Of a stretch of DNA of 64,000 nt, positions 7,759-15,570 are shown in pieces. A model generated the notes under the pieces. The model was not told the origin of the DNA and did not search any database. It saw only the letters and a program-made list of their open reading frames with translations. This stretch comes from Muribaculaceae bacterium (GTDB taxonomy: Bacteria; Bacteroidota; Bacteroidia; Bacteroidales; Muribaculaceae). How positions within the stretch are numbered: the stretch's first letter is position 1; every line of letters starts with the position of its first letter. The DNA lies in NCBI GenBank assembly GCA_017454355.1, contig JAFTDD010000073.1, forward strand, positions 1 through 64,000, written 5' to 3'. Both the position numbers and the translations under genes were made by a program.

Positions 7759-9672
7759 ATGAGACGATTTCTCACAATAGCAGCACTGACGGCCACGCTC
7801 GCCGCCACGGCAACCATCCCGCCCTCAAGAGACTTCAAGGTGGACCGCATCGACCCGCCATATTGGTACTGCGGCCTTAACAATCCCTCGCTGCAACTCA
7901 TGGTCAGCGGCTTTGACCTCAAGACGGCCGACTTCAGCGTCAACTATCCGGGCGTCACAGTCGACAGCATCGTCCGCCTCGACGGCAGCGACAACTACCT
8001 CCTCATCTACCTCAATGTCAAGGATGCCAAGCCCGGCACAATGGAACTGCGTTTCAAGCAGGCGCCAATCGAGATGCTGGTTCCCTACGAACTCAAGCAA
8101 CGCGAGAAGCCGGGCACCGAGCGGCGCGGCTTCACCAACGCCGACGTCCTCTATATGCTCATGCCCGACCGCTTCGCCAACGGCGACACCTCCAACGACC
8201 AACTGCCCGGCATGCGGCAATACAAGTGCGACCGCTCGCAACCCAGCCTGCGACACGGCGGGGACCTTGAGGGCATTCGCCGCCATCTCGACTACTTCAA
8301 CGACCTCGGCGTCACCGCCCTATGGTTCACACCCGTGCTTGAGAACGACTCACCAGACGGACACGCTTTCAGCACCTATCACGGCTATGCCACCACCGAC
8401 TACTATCGCGTTGACCCGCGTTTCGGCACCAACGACGAGTACCGCCGCCTCACCGACGAGGCTCACGCCCATGGCCTCAAGGTGGTCATGGACATGATTT
8501 TCAACCACTGCGGCTTTGAGCACCCTTGGGTCGCCAACAGGCCCGCCACAGACTGGTTCAACACCGACCGGTGGCTCGACCAGCGTAGCGACAAGCGGCG
8601 CGCCGACACACGCGGCACCGACTACCTCCAGACTTCCTACAAACTCACGCCCGTCCTCGACCCCTACGCCAGCGAGATTGACCTGCGCGAGACCGTCGAG
8701 GGCTGGTTCGTGCCCACCATGCCCGACCTCAACCAGCGCAACCCACACGTGATCACTTACCTCATCCAAAACAGCGTCTGGTGGATTGAGACCGTGGGCA
8801 TCGACGGCATCCGCATGGACACCTACCCCTACGCCTACGCCGACGCCATGGCTCAGTGGATGAAAGCGTTAGACACCGAATACCCCAACTTTAACGTCGT
8901 CGGCGAGACGTGGGTCGAGCAGCCGGCCTACACCGCCACATGGCAAAAGGGCAGCCCCAACGCTCCCGCCGAGAGTTATCTCAAAACCGTCATGGACTTC
9001 TCTTTCCACGAGAAAGTCGATAGCGCCCGCACCGAGGTCACCGACGGCTGGTGGCGAGGCTTCAACCGCCTCTACAACAGCCTTGCCTTTGACTACCTCT
9101 ACCCCGACCCGGACAACGTCATGGCATTTGTCGACAACCACGACACCGACCGTTTCCTGCGCGACACCAAAGACGACAAGGCGCTCAAGCAAGCCCTCGC
9201 GCTACTGCTCACCATCCGCCGCATCCCGCAACTTTATTACGGCACCGAGATTCTCATGAACGGCACCAAGCAGCGCACCGACGGCGACGTCCGCCGCGAC
9301 TTCCCCGGCGGCTTCCCCGGCGACGAGCGCGATTGCTTCACCGCCGCCGGACGCACTCCCGCCGAGCAGGATATGTTCCAATGGCTAAGCCGCGTGCTGC
9401 ACTGGCGGCAGAACAACCCCGCCATCATCGGCGGCAAGATGACGCAGTTTATTCCTGTCGATGGCGTCTACGTCATCGCGCGACGCGGCGGCGGCCGCAC
9501 CGTGCTCACCGTCGTCAACGGCACCAACGAGCAGAAGCCCCTCCGCGTGGCACGCTACGCCGAAGTCATCGCCGGACGCACCGCCGCCCGCGACATCCCC
9601 ACCGGCTCCACCGTCGACCTCTCGCGCGACCTCACCCTCCCTCCCCGCGCCACCCTCATCCTCGAGTTGTAG
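7759..9672 (+). CDS. susA: SusA-like neopullulanase / cyclomaltodextrinase (GH13), periplasmic
   Basis: A 637-residue GH13 enzyme with a signal peptide (MRRFLTIAALTATLAATATI) and no lipobox, so probably periplasmic. A cyclomaltodextrinase-type N-terminal beta domain (to about 125) precedes the barrel, which opens with LYMLMPDRFANGD (about 135). Catalytic regions are VVMDMIFNHCG (about 243), GIDGIRMD (nucleophile, about 349), VVGETW (acid/base, about 382) and VDNHDTDRFLR (about 459). This architecture is that of SusA of the Bacteroides starch-utilisation system. It is last in the malQ operon, and substrate assignment comes from the family and neighbours. Confidence 0.9.
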   Translation: MRRFLTIAALTATLAATATIPPSRDFKVDRIDPPYWYCGLNNPSLQLMVSGFDLKTADFSVNYPGVTVDSIVRLDGSDNYLLIYLNVKDAKPGTMELRFKQAPIEMLVPYELKQREKPGTERRGFTNADVLYMLMPDRFANGDTSNDQLPGMRQYKCDRSQPSLRHGGDLEGIRRHLDYFNDLGVTALWFTPVLENDSPDGHAFSTYHGYATTDYYRVDPRFGTNDEYRRLTDEAHAHGLKVVMDMIFNHCGFEHPWVANRPATDWFNTDRWLDQRSDKRRADTRGTDYLQTSYKLTPVLDPYASEIDLRETVEGWFVPTMPDLNQRNPHVITYLIQNSVWWIETVGIDGIRMDTYPYAYADAMAQWMKALDTEYPNFNVVGETWVEQPAYTATWQKGSPNAPAESYLKTVMDFSFHEKVDSARTEVTDGWWRGFNRLYNSLAFDYLYPDPDNVMAFVDNHDTDRFLRDTKDDKALKQALALLLTIRRIPQLYYGTEILMNGTKQRTDGDVRRDFPGGFPGDERDCFTAAGRTPAEQDMFQWLSRVLHWRQNNPAIIGGKMTQFIPVDGVYVIARRGGGRTVLTVVNGTNEQKPLRVARYAEVIAGRTAARDIPTGSTVDLSRDLTLPPRATLILEL

Positions 9673-10031
9673 ACCCTGGCCTTGGCCAGCGACATGAGAG
9701 CCCCTGTATCACAATTGGCGCACGCGTTAGGTGCGGAAATCTTTCAAAAATCTTTCAAAACATCACATCTATTAAATAATTATAAATGAGGAAATTAATT
9801 ATTTGATTTTATTTTATACTTTGAAAGATTTCCCGCCCGTTAGGGCGGCCTAATCCCAAAATATGAATTGTGATACAGTTTCGACATAAAAAGGTCGTGT
9901 ATTGCGCGACGCAGTCGCGTACCACGGCAATGGCACGCTTTTTGCTAATCCAAAACAAAGAGCATTAACCCCGAGCGCGGGAGCGCGAGGCTCAACCCTC
10001 AACCTCTCAACTCTCAACCTTTCATACGACA
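9673..10031. repeat. Intergenic region with long inverted repeat, REP and half TTGAGG element
   Basis: No gene is seen in these 359 bp. GGAAATCTTTCAAA (9735-9748) and its inverse TTTGAAAGATTTCC (9820-9833) form a 14-bp perfect stem around an AT-rich loop. That loop holds a second pair of arms (AAATAATT and AATTATTT). A REP palindrome (9894-9921) follows, then a right-hand TTGAGG-type arm (9988-10022). Confidence 0.6.
9894..9921 (+). repeat. REP palindrome, copy 1
   Basis: A GTCGTGTATTG head is followed by a CGCGAC stem, GCA loop and GTCGCG stem. It is identical in its stem to the copy inside the transposase gene at 11687. Confidence 0.8.
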
Positions 10032-10511
10032 ATGATACAATTCCAATGCCCCAAGTGCGGACAACAGTTCACACTGCCTCAGCCCGCCAACCAGGTCACC
10101 TGCCCCATGTGTGGCGAGAAGTTCAACGTTGCCACCACCATTCCGCCACAACCGCAACAACCGCCGCAATACGGCCCGCAGCAGCCGCCGCAGTACGGCC
10201 AGCAGCCGCAGTACGGCCAGCAGCCGCAGTACGCCTACGGTCCGGCCCAGCCCGGCATCTTCGACCCCGGTCCCTCCGGCAAGAGCCGCGGCGTCGCCGG
10301 CCTGCTCGCCATCATCCTCGGCTACCTCGGCGTACACTACTTCTACCTCGGCCACACCACCGCCGGCCTGCTCTCCATCGCGCTGAGCTTCGTCACCTGC
10401 GGCATCTGGCCAATCGTCATGCTCATCCAGGGCGTCATCATGCTCACCATGGACCAGGCCACCTTCGAGCAAAAATACGTCTACACCCAGTCCACCCTCC
10501 CCCTCTTCTAA
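10032..10511 (+). CDS. TM2-domain membrane protein with N-terminal zinc ribbon
   Basis: A 159-residue protein. It starts with a zinc-ribbon-like pair of CxxC motifs (C6, C9, C24, C27), followed by a proline/glutamine-rich linker with QQPPQYG repeats (about 38-80). A TM2 domain comes next (about 88-150: GVAGLLAIILGYLGVHYFYLG, then a second hydrophobic segment with CGIWPIVMLIQG). TM2 proteins are small two-helix membrane proteins of unknown role. There is no signal peptide. The 3' end overlaps the convergent gene at 10508 by 4 bp. A promoter is not obvious in the repeat-rich region upstream. Confidence 0.75.
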   Translation: MIQFQCPKCGQQFTLPQPANQVTCPMCGEKFNVATTIPPQPQQPPQYGPQQPPQYGQQPQYGQQPQYAYGPAQPGIFDPGPSGKSRGVAGLLAIILGYLGVHYFYLGHTTAGLLSIALSFVTCGIWPIVMLIQGVIMLTMDQATFEQKYVYTQSTLPLF

Positions 10512-10966
10512 AACGACAACACAGTGGCCGACGGCAGCGACCGGTATAACGGCCACAGCGAACTGCCCTCGTGCATCGACGGGAATACCACCTCGCCGGC
10601 CAGCCGCGCCACGTAGGCATTGCGGCGCGCCGCCAACCGCCGGTCTAGCCGCGCGCCCCACCCCAGGCACACCAGCAGCAGCCGCCCCTGCTCCAGCAGC
10701 GGACGATAGACCGTCGGCACCACTTTGTAGCGCGACGTCACCACCACCTTGACAATCGGCGAGTTGCCGCGTGCCAGCACGTCCCACACGTCGCGCTCCA
10801 GCCTTGAAGAGAAGCCGCTCACCACCGTCCGCCCCTCGCGCGACATCGCCGCCGCCCAGTCCAACGTGGGCAGCACCGACAGCAGTTCAACCCGCCCCGG
10901 CGCCAAGAACGCCGTCAGCTCCCCCTCCAGCAGCCCCCTATTTCCAAGATACTCCACCGCCGCCAT
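10508..10966 (-). CDS. DprA/SLOG-like Rossmann-fold protein
   Basis: A 152-residue protein starting at the ATG at 10964-10966, just before the REP array. An upstream in-frame extension would consist of translated REP sequence. It has the pattern of single-domain DprA-like (SLOG) proteins: a Gly-Asn-Arg loop near the start, RTVVSGFSSRLERDVWDVLARG in the middle, LLEQGRLLLV, then an R/A-rich helix with RRNAYVARLAGEVVF. It is too short for true DprA and lacks its HTH domain. The C-terminal part of the adjacent transposase has the same order of motifs. The ligand and role are unknown; SLOG domains bind nucleotides or nucleic acid. Confidence 0.55.
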   Translation of the reverse strand: MAAVEYLGNRGLLEGELTAFLAPGRVELLSVLPTLDWAAAMSREGRTVVSGFSSRLERDVWDVLARGNSPIVKVVVTSRYKVVPTVYRPLLEQGRLLLVCLGWGARLDRRLAARRNAYVARLAGEVVFPSMHEGSSLWPLYRSLPSATVLSF

Positions 10967-10988
10967 AAAAAAGAAAAAAAGAAAAAAG

Positions 10989-11120
10989 GTCGTGTATTGC
11001 GCGACGAAGTCGCGTAAAAAAAGTCGTGTATTGCGCGACGAAGTCGCGTAAAAAAAAATCGTGTATTGCGCGACGAAGTCGCGTAAAAAAAAGTCGTGTA
11101 TTGCGCGACGAAGTCGCGTA
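10989..11120 (+). repeat. Array of four REP palindromes
   Basis: Four direct copies (10989-11016, 11023-11050, 11058-11085, 11093-11120) are spaced 34-35 bp apart. Each is GTCGTGTATTG followed by CGCGAC, a GAA loop and GTCGCG, with A-runs between copies. The array lies between the transposase stop (11134) and the lone SLOG-like gene. Confidence 0.9.
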
Positions 11121-11133
11121 AAAAAAGTAGCCG

Positions 11134-12105
11134 TCATCGATTGGCGCAAATCGCCGCCGCCAGCCGGTTCAACTCGCGACACTGCTGCCACGTGATCGGC
11201 CGCCGCTCGTTATGGTGCTCCCACGGCGCCACCAGCAGCAACCGCCCCGAGGCGCACGCGTCAAACTGCCGGCCGTAAGGCTTCTGACGCGGCGCGAAAC
11301 CGTTCTCTAACAGCACAATCTGCGGATAACCCGCCTCGAACACCCGCCCCATCACCGCCTTCTCACCGGGGCTAATGCACGGCGACACCAACACCGCTCC
11401 CTGGGCAGCCTGACGCATAAAACGCTCGCAGTCCTGCTCAATCTGCTCCTCATTCAGCCGGCGCGAGCACTTCACCGCAACCTTGTCAGGATAGTCAAGC
11501 AGGAACCGGTTGCCCATCACAGTCACCGCCGTCCCGTCAACCGTGATGCCACCCAACGCCGTGAAAAACTCCGGACGGTTCTCCCTCAGCCAACGGCGCC
11601 GCGGGTTGTCGCGCAGGTAGTTCCTCCACCTCTCCAGTTGGCCATCGCCGGCCAGAATGCGATCATTGAAACCCTCCTCCCACAGCGTCGTGTATTGCGC
11701 GACGCAGTCGCGCAGGGCTGCCGTCGTCTTCGCCTTAAACCGCGCGATGTAGTGCCCAAGGTGCCGCGGCAACCGCTCGGTCACAAACAGGATGCCATGC
11801 ACGTGGTCCGGCATCAGGCAGAACGCAAGGCTCTGGATTATAGGCTGTTCAATCGTGATCGCCGCCCACTGCTCCTCCACACGCCGCCCCAGGTCACTCG
11901 GCTCAACCCACGGCCCCGCGTGCTCATCGTCAGCGGCACGCACCCGGCCAAGCAGTTGACGACCCTCTGCCACATTGATTGTGATCAGATACATCCAACG
12001 GTCGCAATAGTCGTGACCGGCCATGCGGCGGTTCATCGACGGCCGCTTCTTCGCTCCGTGTTTCTCAAACCACGCCCGCCGTTTATCGTTCCTTTCATCC
12101 TCCAT
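11134..12105 (-). CDS. REP-associated tyrosine transposase (RAYT) with C-terminal SLOG-like domain
   Basis: A 323-residue protein. The N-terminal 170 residues are a Y1 HUH transposase of the RAYT group: LMPDHVHGI supplies the HxH pair (101, 103), GHYIARFKAK is the conserved helix, LWEEGFNDRI the conserved loop, and WRNYLRDNP carries the probable catalytic Tyr (about 163). Residues about 195-320 look like a DprA/SLOG Rossmann domain (GNRFLLDYPDKVAV, GAVLVSPCISPGEKAVM, CASGRLLLVAPWEHH). Residues 131-140 are encoded by a REP palindrome. REPs flank the gene on both sides, the usual arrangement for a RAYT and its substrates. RAYTs are single-copy domesticated relatives of IS200/IS605 transposases. 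The fusion is read from sequence; its function is unknown. Confidence 0.8.
   Translation of the reverse strand: MEDERNDKRRAWFEKHGAKKRPSMNRRMAGHDYCDRWMYLITINVAEGRQLLGRVRAADDEHAGPWVEPSDLGRRVEEQWAAITIEQPIIQSLAFCLMPDHVHGILFVTERLPRHLGHYIARFKAKTTAALRDCVAQYTTLWEEGFNDRILAGDGQLERWRNYLRDNPRRRWLRENRPEFFTALGGITVDGTAVTVMGNRFLLDYPDKVAVKCSRRLNEEQIEQDCERFMRQAAQGAVLVSPCISPGEKAVMGRVFEAGYPQIVLLENGFAPRQKPYGRQFDACASGRLLLVAPWEHHNERRPITWQQCRELNRLAAAICANR
11687..11714 (+). repeat. REP palindrome inside the transposase coding sequence
   Basis: The same GTCGTGTATTG head, CGCGAC stem, GCA loop and GTCGCG stem as copy 1, lying within the RAYT gene. It is translated on the opposite strand as part of residues 131-140, between two conserved transposase motifs. 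Confidence 0.85.
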
Positions 12106-12179
12106 GTCACAAAGTTACAACATTCCCGCCACCCCCGCAACTCTTAACGGTCAAAATCACTCCCCACTCTGTTTTTTTT

Positions 12180-12287
12180 TACGAGACTGCGTCTCGCAAT
12201 ACACAACTTTTTTGCTACTTAAGAACAAGGTCATGTAAATAAAGGTGGTGTATTGCGCGACGAAATCGCGTAAGCGCAGTCGCGTAA
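12180..12287. repeat. REP palindromes between transposase and methylase genes
   Basis: Three units. 12180-12207 is on the minus strand and is the GAGAC variant: its stem is CGAGAC with GTCTCG instead of CGCGAC with GTCGCG, so both arms changed together. 12245-12272 is on the plus strand with one stem mismatch (GAAATCGCG). A headless half copy, GCGCAGTCGCGTAA, follows to about 12287. Confidence 0.8.
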
Positions 12288-12322
12288 GCCGTCACTCGCC
12301 GCCCAACTCGTCCCCCTCTCTA

Positions 12323-15300
12323 TTATTTTTTATCCGTTATAATACAGAGAGTAATATGGTTTTCAATAAGTTGAAAAATCAAATCTGGTTCTTTAGTTAT
12401 ATACTTTAATAGAATCAAATCGCTTTTGTCTGTTATATCCCAAAGTTGACGAGTATTGAAATTACCAACATTAAGACCAGCGTTTTTCTTAAATTTTAAA
12501 GTGGAACTTAACCTTAATTGAAATTCTTTATACAAGATTTCCAATTGAGAAATATCTTCTTCTGTTATATTTTCAAATGGAAAAATGACATCAGTAAATA
12601 AGCTTTTAGTAACGTGATAATCATCACCATAGGTTAGCCATTTTGTGAGCATAAATTTACCATTGAATAACAACTCAATAATATGACTGTAATTATCATT
12701 GACAGACAAAGGAGATGAGCTTGATTCTACTTCATTACCATCGCAATCATATGTAGGAGGGTCAATTGAAGTCAATGACAGGGAATTATATGCAGTTTTC
12801 TTCATGTAAAGAGTTGTACCGAAAGGAATACAGCATTTTATTCCTTCTTTATTACTGTACAATTTCTGTAATTTAGATGAGTAAAGCATCGGAATTACGT
12901 TCTCTTCACTTGCTTGGCAATATCTCATCAATTGAAATAAAAATGGTCTTTGAGAGTCAAACCAACGGTGTAAAGCAGAGGTGTTAATAATCGACCCTTT
13001 CGCTCTTTTAATATAGATTGCTGGCCTAACTCTTGTTTCGCATTCAAATAACCCTGATGGTATTCTACTGAAAAAAGAGAACCACACATTACCCTGCAAT
13101 TTAACTAAAAGTTGCCTAACATTATTATATTCAGAACTAAAAGCAATATTATGCATTATAATAAGGCCTTGATTTCCGCTAGACGATATTATTTCTGCAC
13201 ATCGTTTTACAACAAAGCCGTATAGGTTTGGACAGTTGAAAGATTGGCTGCCTTTTATATAATTTACTTTACTAATGGCCACATACGGGGGGTTGCCGAT
13301 GATGACGTCGAAGCCGCCGTTGTCGTGCATAATCTGATAGAACTCGGCCAACCAATGGAACGGCTGATGGGAACGAAGCCATGCCGAGTAGTCGCCATGG
13401 GACATCGCCGAGTGCAAACGGCGGTTCAGCAGCTCGTTGAGCGACGACAGGCGCTCGCGCAACTCGGCCTTCACATGTTTCAACTCAACCTGATCGATAT
13501 CTTGTGACAACTGCAACTCTTTGAAGCGGGCAAACGCTTGAGAGATGAGTTGCATCTCGCGGTCAATCCGGGTTTTGAACTCCTGGTTTGCCAAATCCTC
13601 CAGAATGTCTTTGGCAAAACCGAGGTCGGCGGCGAGTTGCGCCTCGGTCGCGTAGCCCACCAGGGTGTTGCCGCAGCGGATGTTGAAGTCAATGTCGGGC
13701 AACGGGTCCAGACCCATATTGTCGGCCCGCCGGTCCACCTCAACCACAGCCACCATCTTCAGGAACAACCGCAGTTTGGCAATCTCGGTCGCCTCCACCA
13801 TAATGTCAACGCCATACAGGTTGCGCAAGATAATACTCTTGTAGATAAAGTATTGGATATTCGAGCGATACTTGTTTGTAATCTCGTTCAACTCGTTGTT
13901 AAACAACCTCTCGTTAGCCTCGTGAAACTCCTGCATTCGCTCGATGCACACCTCGTAGAGCGGCTCCAGAATGTTCATCGCCGCAAACAGGAACGCGCCG
14001 CTGCCACACGTCGGGTCGAGCACCGTCACCCGCCGCAGCGCGTCATAGAAGTGCTTCACCAACAGGTGGTCGCCGGTGGAGCGCAGCAGGTCGTACACAA
14101 ACTGCCGGATATCCAAGTTATAGGTAATGAAGTCGTTCACCTCCGTTATCTCGCCGCCCGCAATCTTGCCCAATAGCATGTCGCAGCGCTGCAGCCGCTC
14201 CACCGTCTCGCGCCAAATCTCGGTCGGCAACGCCCACGCCTCCGGCGTGGCGTTGTTCCAGTGCTTGCGTCGCTCGAGCAGACCCGGCCGCGTCGTGTCG
14301 AGCCCCACGGCAATCTCTGCCGGAATTTTGCTTTGCCAGTCGGAACGATAGCCGCGCTTCACCGCGTCATAGATATACGCGTCGCCGCTGTCGCGCAGCA
14401 GCGTCCACACCTCGCCCTGCGGCTTGAACGCCTTCGGGTCACTCTCCCGCAGCCGGTCGAGCAAGAACGGCAGAATGCAGTTCTTGCCGATATACTCGGT
14501 GATGTCCTCCTTGGTGTAGTAGGCGCCCATCGCCGCGCGGTCGTTGATATACTGCTCAAAGATGTAGCCCAGCACGTCGGGGTTGATGTCCTTGCCGCTG
14601 GCCGTGATGCGCGTGTCGAGATGCCAGCGCCATGTGTCGAAGAAAGCGAACAGTCGCTCGAACGCCTCGTCGGCGATATCGATGCCGGCATACTCATGCT
14701 CCAACTCGTGCACGTCAAACATGCCGCCATTCAGATACGGTATCCGCCCGTAGGCGCGCTCCCACTCCGGCGTGTGCCGCGGCGTGTTCAGTCCGTCGTG
14801 GAACAAACTCACTAGGAAGCCCTTGTAGAACGTGTCGAAAAACCGGTTCTCGCCACGCTCGGCCCGCACCCATTCCAGCTTGTGGCGCAGGTAGTCGGTG
14901 TCACCGTTCAAAAAGCCTTTCTTCTGGATAAAGTAGCAGAACATCAGCCGGTTGAGCATCACGCTCGTGTACCACTGCTTGTTGCGGTTGTCGCTGGCGG
15001 CCACGCCGTCGTCAATGCCGCTGATAAATCCGGCGAACGCCTTGTGCTCCTTGCGGAAACCGGTGTAGAAATCCTTGGTCACCTTCTCGCTGTTGACGGC
15101 AAAGGCGCGGTGCACGCTATCGCGCACGTCAACAAAGGTCGTCTCCTGCTCCAGGCCGAACGCGAAGTCCTGCACCTTGCTGTAGAGCAGGTCCGCCTGC
15201 GATGGCGTGGCATACTCGACAAACGTCAGCTCGCGCCGCTCGTTGCTCTTGACCGGCACAGCCCAGAGGTGGTGGCACGCCGCGCCGCGCACGACAAAGA

Positions 15301-15565
15301 TACAGACGTAGTAGAACGTCTGCCGCCTGAGCCGCGCGTCAATCTTGCGGCACACGCTGTTGCCGGGCAGCTCGTCCACCTCACACGTCACCACCTGCAG
15401 TCCGTTGCGCTCGGCGACCACGCGCATGTTGTAGTCCACGCCATCGGCACTCACCGGCAGCAGCTCCTCGATGCCGTGGTAGCGGTTCCACCCCAGCCAC
15501 GAGATGAACAGTTCCTTGAACCGCCTCTCCTCAATCAGTTTGAGAAACTCCCTCTTCGCTATCAT
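12323..15565 (-). CDS. Eco57I/PglX-type N6-adenine DNA methylase, modification and specificity subunit
   Basis: About 1080 residues; the ATG at 15563-15565 is preferred, with a GTG one codon upstream. Motif I is VLDPTCGSGAFLF (about 518), motif IV is IIGNPPYVAIS (about 758), and AMGAYYTKEDITEYI (about 355) is the usual lead-in helix of large Eco57I-like and BREX PglX-like enzymes. No nuclease motif was recognised. From just after NPPYV to the end (about 12323-13270) the DNA turns sharply AT-rich while the N-terminal two thirds are GC-rich. The AT-rich part is where the target-recognition region should lie. The gene starts 5 bp after the stop of the PLD-helicase gene, so the two are co-transcribed and probably translationally coupled. 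Confidence 0.85.
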   Translation of the reverse strand: MIAKREFLKLIEERRFKELFISWLGWNRYHGIEELLPVSADGVDYNMRVVAERNGLQVVTCEVDELPGNSVCRKIDARLRRQTFYYVCIFVVRGAACHHLWAVPVKSNERRELTFVEYATPSQADLLYSKVQDFAFGLEQETTFVDVRDSVHRAFAVNSEKVTKDFYTGFRKEHKAFAGFISGIDDGVAASDNRNKQWYTSVMLNRLMFCYFIQKKGFLNGDTDYLRHKLEWVRAERGENRFFDTFYKGFLVSLFHDGLNTPRHTPEWERAYGRIPYLNGGMFDVHELEHEYAGIDIADEAFERLFAFFDTWRWHLDTRITASGKDINPDVLGYIFEQYINDRAAMGAYYTKEDITEYIGKNCILPFLLDRLRESDPKAFKPQGEVWTLLRDSGDAYIYDAVKRGYRSDWQSKIPAEIAVGLDTTRPGLLERRKHWNNATPEAWALPTEIWRETVERLQRCDMLLGKIAGGEITEVNDFITYNLDIRQFVYDLLRSTGDHLLVKHFYDALRRVTVLDPTCGSGAFLFAAMNILEPLYEVCIERMQEFHEANERLFNNELNEITNKYRSNIQYFIYKSIILRNLYGVDIMVEATEIAKLRLFLKMVAVVEVDRRADNMGLDPLPDIDFNIRCGNTLVGYATEAQLAADLGFAKDILEDLANQEFKTRIDREMQLISQAFARFKELQLSQDIDQVELKHVKAELRERLSSLNELLNRRLHSAMSHGDYSAWLRSHQPFHWLAEFYQIMHDNGGFDVIIGNPPYVAISKVNYIKGSQSFNCPNLYGFVVKRCAEIISSSGNQGLIIMHNIAFSSEYNNVRQLLVKLQGNVWFSFFSRIPSGLFECETRVRPAIYIKRAKGSIINTSALHRWFDSQRPFLFQLMRYCQASEENVIPMLYSSKLQKLYSNKEGIKCCIPFGTTLYMKKTAYNSLSLTSIDPPTYDCDGNEVESSSSPLSVNDNYSHIIELLFNGKFMLTKWLTYGDDYHVTKSLFTDVIFPFENITEEDISQLEILYKEFQLRLSSTLKFKKNAGLNVGNFNTRQLWDITDKSDLILLKYITKEPDLIFQLIENHITLCIITDKK

Positions 15566-15570
15566 CACCG

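Noticed and set aside
10508..10966. True DprA (natural transformation)
   Set aside because: Too short, no HTH or SAM-like domain. Only the Rossmann-like pattern is shared.
10989..11120. CRISPR array (repeats at 34-35 bp)
   Set aside because: The repeated part is almost the whole period. Spacers are only A-runs of about 6 bp, and no cas genes are near. These are REPs.
10967..11191. N-terminal extension of the SLOG-like protein to 227 residues
   Set aside because: The extra residues are translated REPs (repeated RDFVAQYT) and poly-Phe from A-runs. The ATG at 10966 is a better start.
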